A stretch of 64,000 nt of DNA from Streptomyces sp. BV286 (GTDB lineage Bacteria > Actinomycetota > Actinomycetes > Streptomycetales > Streptomycetaceae), in assembly GCF_019090165.1 (NCBI RefSeq), contig NZ_JAHRIB010000106.1:1-64000 (forward strand), in the 5' to 3' direction. This document shows positions 17,637 through 25,785 of this stretch, in pieces. Positions within the stretch are counted from its first letter, which is position 1. The number at the start of each line of letters is the position of its first letter. The notes beneath the pieces were generated by a model that was not told the DNA's origin, did not search any database, and saw nothing but the letters and a program-made list of their open reading frames with translations. The position numbers and the translations under genes were made by a program.

Positions 17637-20600
17637 GATGTCGGGGGTCCTAGTCGTCTATGAATTGAATTACTGAACAGTTCGGCCGCCCGGTCTCCGA
17701 ATATGGCGATCTGGTGCCCCTCGAAGACTGGGTCCCTGCCTCGCAGGAAGGGTTTGGGGTTCATCACCATGGGGCCTTCGACCATCTCGAAGTTGTGGCC
17801 TGCGCCTCCCTCACGATGGTGCCTGATGAAGGACGCCAGATCATCGCTCGGGCCATTGAATATCCTACTGCTCAGGTTGTCCAGCTCCGCCCGGGGCACG
17901 CGGAAATGGATCACAGCCGGCACATCTCCATTGCGTGCCGCAAGTCTCTTCGACCACTCGAGGGCCTGTCGAGGATCATTGGTCACATAGAAACCCCTGC
18001 CGAAGTCCATATTGCGCGTGGAAGCACTGACGTCGATTCCATTCCGCACAATGTTGTCCGCGTGCCGGCCGATCGTCCCGTGATAGAGGTCGACCATGCA
18101 CGGAGCCTTGAGCCCGAGCGGGTCCGTCCACTGCAGCGGGTTGTTCACATACGCGTGATGGTTCGGTGCCGGTGTGCGCCCCAGCGGATCGGGGCTCAAA
18201 TAGCGCGCCGTGGCGGGCTCGTAGTAGCGGTGATGGTTGTAGTGCAGTCCGGTTTCCGCGTCGAAGTACTGGCCCGGGAAACGCAGCGGGCAGTCGGCAC
18301 GGTCACCACCGGCCGGACCGGCCGGAACGCCCCACAGCGTCGACGACCGCGTCCAGACGACGTCTCCCTCCTCGTCGACCAGTTCCGTCGGCGTTCCGAT
18401 GAGGTCGGTGACGATCGCGTAGAAGCGCTCGTCGATCTCTTCCTGTGACGAGTCCGGCCCCACCGGTCCACTGCCGCGGACCCGCTGGCCGACCGGTGTC
18501 GTTCCGCTGCCCCAGTCCCACGACGTACTGACGACGCCGTCCGTCTGCTCCGCGAGCCGATCACCGTCCCAGAAGAAGGTGATCTGCTCGACTACGGTCG
18601 GGCCGTCGTCCCCGAGCAGCTGCTTCGCCACGCGCCGGCCGAGCGGATCGTAGACGTAGTGCCAGTGACTGCCGTCCGGGGTGCGGACGTCCGTGAGCTG
18701 ATCCTCGGCGTTCCACACATAGCGCCACTCGCGCCTGCCGCCGGACAGGAGCTTCGTGACCCGCCGGACCACCCGGCCCTGACCGTCGTGCCGGTAGAAC
18801 GTACGACCCGCCCGCTCGATGAGGGTGCCCGAGTACGTCCGGTCCCCAGGGCCTGTCTCGGTGGCGTCCACCGGCGCAGACGTGCCGAAGGCGACGAGGT
18901 TGCCGAGGTCGTCGTACCGATACGTCTCGTCCCAGCCGGCGCCGCCCCGCGCGGCGGTCACCCGCCCGGCCCGGTCGAGCTCGAAGGACCGCTCGCCCTG
19001 GCGGAGGTCGGACATCCCGACAAGGCCGCCGTCGACACTGTGCTGGTAGGTGCGCCGAATCAGCTCGCCCGAGCCGGCCGACCGCACCTGCTGCGTCGTC
19101 CGCAGACGATCCGCGTCCCAGTCATGGGTCAGACGTGCCACATCGCCGAGTGCCCGCTCGATCTCGCGTCCCACGACGTCGTACTGGAAGGTGACGTCGT
19201 GCCGGCCCAGCCGCTGCACCAGCGAACGCCGCTCGGGCGCGTACGTCCAGCGCGTGACCGCACCGCTCGGCGTCCTCCGAAGGGTGCGGCGCCCTGTGAT
19301 GTCGTACTCGGTGCGGACCTCCTGACCGTTCCACCGCTCCGCCAGGACCCGCCCCGTCGCATCGTGCTCGATACCGAGTGCGACATCGGTGTTCCGCGCC
19401 CCGACGAGCCTGCCGAGCAGGTCGTAGGCATACGTCGTCGTCGCGCCGTCGGCGTCCATGGCCACGACGTTGCCGAGTGAGTCATGGCTGAACGCCGTGA
19501 CCTGTCCCGCTCCGTTGACACGCTCGACCAGGCGGCCCACCGCGTCGTAGCGGTAGGTCAGTCCGCGGCCGTTGAAGTCCGTCTCGGATGTCAACCGGCC
19601 CACGGGGTCGTACTCGTAGCGCCAGACCTGCCCGGCTCCGTTGGTGACACTTCTCAGCCGAAGTTCGGTGTCGTACTCAAAACGCTCCAGCGTCCCGTCC
19701 TCGTTCTCGCGCACGGAGCAGAGGTCGAAGTGGGTGTTCTGGTACGTGGTGCGGCGGCCGGTCGACGACGAGTACTCGAGGGGATTGCCCTCGGCGTCGT
19801 ACGACCAGCGCTCGGTGGTCCCGTTCGGAAGCTGACGCCAGGAGATCTGGCCCTCCACCGTCCAGCCGACCCGGGTGACTCTCCCGAGAGGATCGGTGAG
19901 TTCGCTGATCCGGCCGAAGGCGTCCCGTACGAGGGAACTACGCGCGCCCAACGCGTCCCTCGTCCCAACTACCAGGCCGGCGTCGTCGTTGACGACGGTC
20001 TGCTGATGGTGGCCGAGCGCGTCCACGACCCCGGTGAGACCACCGCGCTCGTCGAACGTGAAGGAGGTCGTGGCACCGAGCGGGTCGACGACGGCCACGC
20101 GGTTGCCGCGCTCGTCGTAGACCGACTCCCATGTGCTGCCGTCCGGTTGCGTCACCTTGGTGACCAGATCGAGTTCGTTGTACTCGGTGGTGACGACACC
20201 CGCGTCGGGGCGGACGACTTCCGTGACATTGCCCGCCACGTCATGCCGGTAGCGCGTGGTACGTCCGAGCGGGTCGGTGAGGGCGACCAGTCGGCCGCGA
20301 TCGTCCCAGGTGCGCGACGTGGTGTGGCCGAGAGGATCGGTCTCGCTGACGGGCCGGTACGCCTCGTCGAAGCTGTACGCCAGGGAATGCCCGAGGGAGT
20401 CGGTCGCGACCGTGGTGCGGGTTTCGTCGTCGTAGGCGTAGGCGTAGGCGAGGACTCCGTCGACACCGCCCGAGCGCACACACCGGTCGACGTCGTCGTA
20501 CGCGTAGCGGTACCAGTCGCCTTGTCTGCTCTGCCAGCCCGTGATCCGCTGCCGGTCGTCGTAGCTGTAGCGCTGAGGCACCGAGGACGAGTCGGTGACA

Positions 20601-22249
20601 CCAGTGAGGCGGCCCTGCTCGTCGTACTCGTAGGCCATGAGGCGCGGTCGGCCGGGAGCGCTGAGCAAGGTGAGGGCGGTGATGCGGTTCGAAGCCGTGG
20701 TGATTCCGAGCCGGTAGCCGGAGTGGTGAATCAGCTCTTCCGGGGAGCCGTCGGGGGCGTACCGGACATCGATGGTGTTGCCGTTGCGGTCTTCGATGCC
20801 GGCCAGCAGCAGTTCGCCCGCCCCGCCACTCGGTATTCGCTTGAACCGCAGCGTCGTGCCGTTGTCCGGCCGCCACACCGTGATCTCGCCGTCGGGGGTG
20901 CCGTCCCAGCTCAACGGCCAGCTGGGGCCGACGATCGGCTGCGCCGGCTCGGCGGCTTCCGGAACCGCGTAGTACAGCACGGTGCCGTCGTCCGCGACGA
21001 ACCGGATGCCCTCGTCGTCGGCCAGGAGCCGCTGGTCCAGGGTCGATGTCCAGCCGGCTCCGAACCAGCGCCCGGCCTTCACGCCGGTGCGGTGGCTGCG
21101 TTCGACGACGAGGGGCAGGACGCCGGGCAGCGAGACGTCCGGTATCGACATCACCATCTGGCCGGTGGCCATGTCGATCGGATCACCGCAGGTGAAGAGG
21201 TTCTTCATCTGACGTCCGAGACCCTGTACGCGCGGACCGAGGCCCTTGAGGCCCATGGCCATGCCCTTGAGGCCCACCTTGCCCAGGGATTTCAACCCCT
21301 TGGCGAGGCCGCCGAGGCTGGTCAGGCCCTTCATGCCCGGGATGCAGTCCAGCGCCGCGAAGGCCACATCCAACAGGGACGCTTGGCCCTTCATATATTT
21401 GTTGAGGGTGTCGGCGAGGACGACGAGCGCCGCGATGAGGACGATCGCGCCGAGAATCGGCCCACCGATGATCAGCGCGATGACACCGAGCACAGCCACG
21501 ACGACCTTGCAGACCGCGACGATGGTGTCCCAGTTGTCGGTGAACCAGTCCCCGACCTCCTCGTACCACTTCCGGTTCTGAATACCCGCGTCGGAGGCTT
21601 CGTCGAGCTTCCGCTTGGCCTCACCGGCCGCGTCCTCGCGCATCTTGCGGGCATCCGCGGCCATCTTCTTCGCGGCATCGAGGGCATTGGAGGCAGAGGT
21701 GACATCCGACTGAGCGGACGTCTGCGCGGACTCGGCACTCTGCGCGTCCCTCGTCGCGGCACGGACCTTGGACTCGTCCGGCTTCGGTACGTCCTTGCCG
21801 GCGTCCTTGTCCTCCTTGTACTTGTCCGCCTCCTTGTTGGCCCGGGTGACCCACGAATCGGCAGAGGAGAGACGGGACTTGGCGGAGGAGAGATCGGCCT
21901 GAGCCTCCCGCCCCTGGGCGAGAGCCTTGTCGGCGAGGGCTTGGGCGCGCTCCAACTGCGGCCAGTACGCCGTGAGCGCGTCCCCCGCCAGGTCGTACGA
22001 CCTCTTCAGTTTCTTCAAGTTCTTCGGCACACCCGAGAACTCGTCCCGGAACACCTCAGCCGTCTTGCCCACCATCGACAGGACGGCATCCTCACCCGCC
22101 ATCCCCTGCACCAGGCGAAGCGCGTCCTGCACATCGTCCGCGAAGTCATGCAGGCTCTTCGCCAACGACTTCACCCGGACCGGGTCCCCCGGCGTCGGAT
22201 CCTTCTCCAGGTCCAACACATGCCAGCCCGTCGGCCGATAGCCCGCCAC
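17633..22249 (-). CDS. RHS-repeat polymorphic toxin with DUF3990-type ADP-ribosyltransferase-like tip
   Basis: About 1538 residues. Residues 1-240 are helical and charged (GWHVLDLEKDPTPGDPVRVK, then Ala/Lys/Asp-rich coiled segments), like N-termini of other Streptomyces RHS toxins. About 240-280 is hydrophobic, two membrane-like stretches. A DUF6531-type module starts at CGDPIDMATGQMVM (about 354). Dozens of YD/RHS repeats follow (YEYDEQGRLTGV, YRYDAVGRLVERV), then the core end YLSPDPLGRTPAPNHHAYVN and NPLQWTDPLGL. The last 158 residues hold LYHGT, DFGRGFYVT and NFEMVEGP, resembling DUF3990, a predicted ADP-ribosyltransferase toxin family. Start chosen as GTG 22247-22249, with GGGGG 7 nt upstream; ATGs at 22318 and 22327 have poor ribosome sites. 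The tip uses codons rare in this genome (AGA, CTA, ATT, TCA). Export route is unknown. Confidence 0.85.
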   Translation of the reverse strand: MAGYRPTGWHVLDLEKDPTPGDPVRVKSLAKSLHDFADDVQDALRLVQGMAGEDAVLSMVGKTAEVFRDEFSGVPKNLKKLKRSYDLAGDALTAYWPQLERAQALADKALAQGREAQADLSSAKSRLSSADSWVTRANKEADKYKEDKDAGKDVPKPDESKVRAATRDAQSAESAQTSAQSDVTSASNALDAAKKMAADARKMREDAAGEAKRKLDEASDAGIQNRKWYEEVGDWFTDNWDTIVAVCKVVVAVLGVIALIIGGPILGAIVLIAALVVLADTLNKYMKGQASLLDVAFAALDCIPGMKGLTSLGGLAKGLKSLGKVGLKGMAMGLKGLGPRVQGLGRQMKNLFTCGDPIDMATGQMVMSIPDVSLPGVLPLVVERSHRTGVKAGRWFGAGWTSTLDQRLLADDEGIRFVADDGTVLYYAVPEAAEPAQPIVGPSWPLSWDGTPDGEITVWRPDNGTTLRFKRIPSGGAGELLLAGIEDRNGNTIDVRYAPDGSPEELIHHSGYRLGITTASNRITALTLLSAPGRPRLMAYEYDEQGRLTGVTDSSSVPQRYSYDDRQRITGWQSRQGDWYRYAYDDVDRCVRSGGVDGVLAYAYAYDDETRTTVATDSLGHSLAYSFDEAYRPVSETDPLGHTTSRTWDDRGRLVALTDPLGRTTRYRHDVAGNVTEVVRPDAGVVTTEYNELDLVTKVTQPDGSTWESVYDERGNRVAVVDPLGATTSFTFDERGGLTGVVDALGHHQQTVVNDDAGLVVGTRDALGARSSLVRDAFGRISELTDPLGRVTRVGWTVEGQISWRQLPNGTTERWSYDAEGNPLEYSSSTGRRTTYQNTHFDLCSVRENEDGTLERFEYDTELRLRSVTNGAGQVWRYEYDPVGRLTSETDFNGRGLTYRYDAVGRLVERVNGAGQVTAFSHDSLGNVVAMDADGATTTYAYDLLGRLVGARNTDVALGIEHDATGRVLAERWNGQEVRTEYDITGRRTLRRTPSGAVTRWTYAPERRSLVQRLGRHDVTFQYDVVGREIERALGDVARLTHDWDADRLRTTQQVRSAGSGELIRRTYQHSVDGGLVGMSDLRQGERSFELDRAGRVTAARGGAGWDETYRYDDLGNLVAFGTSAPVDATETGPGDRTYSGTLIERAGRTFYRHDGQGRVVRRVTKLLSGGRREWRYVWNAEDQLTDVRTPDGSHWHYVYDPLGRRVAKQLLGDDGPTVVEQITFFWDGDRLAEQTDGVVSTSWDWGSGTTPVGQRVRGSGPVGPDSSQEEIDERFYAIVTDLIGTPTELVDEEGDVVWTRSSTLWGVPAGPAGGDRADCPLRFPGQYFDAETGLHYNHHRYYEPATARYLSPDPLGRTPAPNHHAYVNNPLQWTDPLGLKAPCMVDLYHGTIGRHADNIVRNGIDVSASTRNMDFGRGFYVTNDPRQALEWSKRLAARNGDVPAVIHFRVPRAELDNLSSRIFNGPSDDLASFIRHHREGGAGHNFEMVEGPMVMNPKPFLRGRDPVFEGHQIAIFGDRAAELFSNSIHRRLGPPTS

Positions 22250-22548
22250 GCCGCAACCCCCGTCACAACCGCCCCGTACGAAACCGTACGCACCAGCGAA
22301 TTTACTAGGCGTCGGCATCCCTCGCATGCAAGAAGAGTTCGGATCCCGAGGTCAGGCCTGCCAGTCGAGGCCAGTCAAGCTGCTGTTCAGGGACTCCGAC
22401 GGAGTGTCCGTCGGCAGGCGCACTCGGCCCGAGCAACCCACTGCACGCGCCCCACAGCATCCGCGAGGAGTTTCCCCGCCGCTCCCCTCCTGTTCGCCGG
22501 GTACGGCTACCTTCGCCTCGCCCGGTCCGGTACAGGAGAGGCCCATCC
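22250..22548. promoter_or_regulatory. divergent intergenic region, RHS toxin / AGNR-motif gene
   Basis: Starts of two divergent genes face each other across 299 nt. An AGGAGAGG ribosome site precedes the plus-strand gene. I see no convincing sigma-consensus pair or operator, and the in-frame extension of the RHS ORF into this region has weak coding character. Confidence 0.4.
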
Positions 22549-24198
22549 ATGAGCACCCCGATCCACCGCACCTCGCCACGGCAGTCCGCGGCCATCCTGA
22601 CGGCGGCCCAGCAGCGCCGGGAAGGGAGCCGGACCGGGAGTACGTCCGCACGCTCGACGGAGCACGCCCTCCTCGCGATGCAGTCCCGCGCCGGCAACCG
22701 GGCCACGACCGCGGCGGTTCAGCGCGCCCGGGACACGGCCCGGGACACGGCCAGAGACCCCGCCCGAGACCCCGCCTCAGGCCCTTCCCGGGACACCGAG
22801 AGAGACAGCGCGGCGGAGAACGGCGGCGCGTCCGCCGGAGCGAAGAGCGCCGGAGCGAAGAAGAACTACCGCGACCGGATCGCCGCGCTCCTCGACAGGT
22901 TCAAGAAGAATCTCGAACCCATCGACACCTTCATCAAGGGCTTCCAGACCCCCACCAACGCGGCCTTCACCCAGCAGGCCGCCGTCTCGGCCAATGAGGG
23001 CCTCAAGCACTCCACCGCCGCCTCGGGGACCTCCGCGGCGTCGGGGAACCTCCTCACGGAGGCCGCCGGCACCGTGGTCAGTGGCATGGACGCGTACAAG
23101 AACATGAAGGACGCCAAGAAGCACGAGACCGGGGCCCACCACCACACGGCGAAGAAGAAGGCCAGGACCAAGGGGGCGGACGCGGTTGTCGGCGCCGCCA
23201 ACTCGGGAAGCTACAGCGCCGCCATCGCCAAGGAGGTGACCAAGGTCCAGAAGGCGGCGAACGCCGCGGTGGCGTCCGAGGCGAGCGGTATCGCCAGCGC
23301 CTCCATCGGCGCGATCAAGGGCATGCGGTCCGCCTTCCGCGTCGGCGGGGCGGCCACCAAGTACCGGCAGATCAAGAAGTTGGGAGACCCCCACGTCGTC
23401 CAGGCAGGGTCACTGGCCCGGCTGAACGAGTCGCGGGAGCAGGCCGGCTGGGCCGCCGCGGAGGCCTACGTCGCACTGGACGCCTACTGGGCCCACGACG
23501 GCCCGGAACGGCTGGAGCTCGTCTCCGAGGCCATCGACGCCGCCTGGGAGGCGATGGGCGAGGCCCGTGACGCCGCCGAGACCCTCCAGCACGCCGAACA
23601 AGACGTGGAAAAGCTGAGCACCGTGCAGGGGTACGCGAAGAAGAAGCAGCTCACCAAGATGGGCAAGGAGACGGTCAGCGGCGGGGGCGAGTCCACCAAG
23701 GCCGCGGCCGGCATCGTGACGGCGGTCGCGGCGGGAACGGTCGGACTCGCGAGCAACCCGGTCGGATGGGGCCTCGCCGGGGCCGGGGCCGGCCTCGTCC
23801 TCGGCGTCACCCTGTACAAGGCGCTCCGCGCCGCCACGAAGCGCTACGAAGAGGTTCACCACCCCGAGCGCTGGGCGGCGAAGGGCGAGACCCCCGCGGA
23901 GGCCGCGTCCCGCAAGGAGTCACTGCAGCATGCCCTGAAGTTCTGGAAGAAGGTGTCGAAGGGCGAACGCCAGGCCATGGCGCGCGAGATCTACGCCCTG
24001 GCGGCGGGTCCCGACATCTCCGGGAGCGGCGGCACGACGGCCGAGATGCGGGAGTCCGCCAGATCCCTGCTCATCGCTCTCAAGTCCGGCCCCGCCAAGC
24101 ACAAGCTGGAGCCGGAAGCGTGGGCTGAGACCCTCAACGACCCGGCGAAGACCGGCGGTTGGATCGCGGAGATAGCGGAACAGCTGGCCTCGGGGTGA
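22549..24198 (+). CDS. AGNR-motif protein, possible cargo of an extracellular contractile injection system
   Basis: 549 residues, no signal peptide. An unstructured basic N-terminus carries HALLAMQSRAGNRATTAAVQR-type sequence around residues 39-59, with AGNRA at 48-52. This resembles the leader shared by many proteins encoded near extracellular contractile injection systems, including DUF4157-type cargo. A low-complexity run of 12-nt repeats (ARDT/ARDP) follows, then a long Ala-rich helical body with many Lys/Glu, one glycine/alanine hydrophobic hairpin near residues 385-425, and a C-terminal helical region. No catalytic motif is recognised. Start ATG follows AGGAGAGG by 8 nt. The injection-system link is inference from the motif. 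Confidence 0.65.
   Translation: MSTPIHRTSPRQSAAILTAAQQRREGSRTGSTSARSTEHALLAMQSRAGNRATTAAVQRARDTARDTARDPARDPASGPSRDTERDSAAENGGASAGAKSAGAKKNYRDRIAALLDRFKKNLEPIDTFIKGFQTPTNAAFTQQAAVSANEGLKHSTAASGTSAASGNLLTEAAGTVVSGMDAYKNMKDAKKHETGAHHHTAKKKARTKGADAVVGAANSGSYSAAIAKEVTKVQKAANAAVASEASGIASASIGAIKGMRSAFRVGGAATKYRQIKKLGDPHVVQAGSLARLNESREQAGWAAAEAYVALDAYWAHDGPERLELVSEAIDAAWEAMGEARDAAETLQHAEQDVEKLSTVQGYAKKKQLTKMGKETVSGGGESTKAAAGIVTAVAAGTVGLASNPVGWGLAGAGAGLVLGVTLYKALRAATKRYEEVHHPERWAAKGETPAEAASRKESLQHALKFWKKVSKGERQAMAREIYALAAGPDISGSGGTTAEMRESARSLLIALKSGPAKHKLEPEAWAETLNDPAKTGGWIAEIAEQLASG
22729..22776 (+). repeat. 12-nt tandem repeat (4 units) in the AGNR-motif gene
   Basis: Two identical units cgggacacggcc are followed by the diverged agagaccccgcc and cgagaccccgcc. 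They encode ARDT-ARDT-ARDP-ARDP, a charged linker between the N-terminal motif and the helical body. Confidence 0.8.
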
Positions 24199-24447
24199 CC
24201 AGCCCCGTGCCGTGTCCCGCCGCCACCGGCCCCCGGAACTTCCCGTCCCGGTAAACGGCAGACCGGTCCCGCACGACGTCGAAGCTCTTCAAAGAACTTC
24301 GGGAGAACCCCACCAAACCCAACCCGGCCCTCCGCCTGAGGGCCGCGCCAGGCACCTCGTCAGCCTCGTTCCGGCACCACGTCAGCACCGCGAGGCCGCG
24401 TCGCCCACAAGGGTGACAATCACCAACTCAGCTGGATTTCCGTCCGG

Positions 24448-24649
24448 TTGGCGGACATGTGCTCGCCCCGCGACAACCGAGACACCCAGCAAGCCATTCA
24501 GCGAGACAACTCCAGAACAAACGACTGGGTCGGCAAGATGCGCGACTACGCCCTCGGCGACTGGACGATCTCGACGGAGAACCTGCCGCGCTACGCGGAC
24601 AAGGAGAAGGTCAAGCCCGAGGGCAGTCAAGCCCGAGGGCACCGGCTGA
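24448..24649 (+). pseudogene. remnant of a small unknown gene, frameshifted by a 16-nt duplication
   Basis: One frame reads LADMCSPRDNRDTQQAIQRD and then TNDWVGKMRDYALGDWTIST and ENLPRYADKEKVKPEG, more protein-like than its neighbours. A 16-nt direct duplication at 24610-24641 shifts the frame. With one copy removed the ORF would end KVKPEGTG and stop at 24649. I cannot name the family. A spurious ORF is the main alternative. The rest of 24199-24667 shows no gene. Confidence 0.35.
24610..24641 (+). repeat. 16-nt perfect tandem duplication
   Basis: gtcaagcccgagggca occurs twice back to back (24610-24625 and 24626-24641). It lies inside the small decayed ORF and explains its frameshift. Confidence 0.9.
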
Positions 24650-24667
24650 CACAGCCCCTGGTCGACG

Positions 24668-25750
24668 TCAACGCCCCTCCGCCAGCCCTTCCCGCACAGC
24701 CCCATGAGCCGGCTTCCGCCCGAAGTCCTCCCCCGTCAGCGTCGCCGCCCCCTGCCCCGCGAAAACCCCGGGCACCCACGAGTACTTGTCCGTGAACCCC
24801 CACACGGTGAAGGACCTGCAGCTCCGCGCCCCCAGGCAGGCGTCCAGCAGCCTCCGGAAGTACGTGGCCTGTGTGGCGAGCTTCTCCTCATCCACCGGCA
24901 GGATCATCCGGACGTCCACCTCGGTGAAAGCGGTCTGCATGCCCAGCCGTTCGAACCGCGCGAGGTTCCCCGGCACGTCCCCCGGGAACCCGTACTGGAT
25001 CGCCAGGTGTCCCTGGATACCGAAGCCCTGCACCGGAACGCCCTCCGCCCGCAGCCGCTTCGCCAGGTCGTAGTAGGCCGTGGACTTCGCGTTGACGCCC
25101 TCCACGTTGTAGTCGTTCAGGAAGAGCTTCGCCTTCGGGTCCGCCGCGTGCGCCCAGCGGAAGGCGTCGGCGATGTAGGACGGGCCGAGTTTCTGCAGCC
25201 AGATCGAGTTCCGCAGCGAACCGTCCTCCTCGAAGACCTCGTTCACCACGTCCCACTGCTGGATCTTCCCCTTGTACCGCTTGACCTCCGTGGTGACGTG
25301 CTTGCGCAGGATCCCCCGAAGCTCCTCTGCCCCGATCGAACCGTCCGCCACCCCTGCCGTCAGCCATCCCGGCAACTGGCTGTGCCACACCAGCGTGTGG
25401 CCGCGGACCACCTGCCCCCGCTCGCGCGCGAACCGCACCAGCGCGTCCGCCCCCGACCAGTCGTACGTCCCCCGCGCCGGCTCCACGACCTCCCACTTCA
25501 TGACGTTCTCAGCGGTGACGGAGTTGAACTCGCGCCCGGTCGTCCGTCGGTACGCCTCGTCGTCGGCCAGCGCCGCCATGTCCACGGCCGTGCCGATGCG
25601 CAGGCCGGCGCGGTCGGCGAGCGCCCGCAGCGGAGCCGTTCCCGAGCGGCCGAAACCCTGCGGAGTCTCGTCGGCCGTGGCCGTCCCGACGCCCGCCACC
25701 AGCAGTGTCGCGCTCAGCAGCCCGACCAGGGGCATGCGGAAGTACTTCAT
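24668..25750 (-). CDS. secreted endo-1,4-beta-xylanase, GH10
   Basis: Cleaves internal beta-1,4 links of xylan outside the cell. The 360-residue product has a Sec signal peptide (MKYFRMPLVGLLSATLLVAG, likely cut after TATA) and a single GH10 barrel with the signatures GREFNSVTAENVMKWE, HTLVWHSQLPGWL, the acid/base Glu171 in WDVVNEVF and the nucleophile Glu277 in TEVDVR. No carbohydrate-binding module follows. ATG 25748-25750 is preceded by GGAGGG. It lies 35 nt downstream of the GH115 gene, so the two probably share a transcript for glucuronoxylan use. Confidence 0.93.
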   Translation of the reverse strand: MKYFRMPLVGLLSATLLVAGVGTATADETPQGFGRSGTAPLRALADRAGLRIGTAVDMAALADDEAYRRTTGREFNSVTAENVMKWEVVEPARGTYDWSGADALVRFARERGQVVRGHTLVWHSQLPGWLTAGVADGSIGAEELRGILRKHVTTEVKRYKGKIQQWDVVNEVFEEDGSLRNSIWLQKLGPSYIADAFRWAHAADPKAKLFLNDYNVEGVNAKSTAYYDLAKRLRAEGVPVQGFGIQGHLAIQYGFPGDVPGNLARFERLGMQTAFTEVDVRMILPVDEEKLATQATYFRRLLDACLGARSCRSFTVWGFTDKYSWVPGVFAGQGAATLTGEDFGRKPAHGAVREGLAEGR

Positions 25751-25785
25751 GTGCGGTCCCTCCAAGGAGTACGAACGAGTACGGC

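Noticed and set aside
19484..22552. A 1022-codon plus-strand ORF opposite the RHS gene
   Set aside because: Shadow frame of the RHS toxin; the RHS frame has clear repeats and core motifs.
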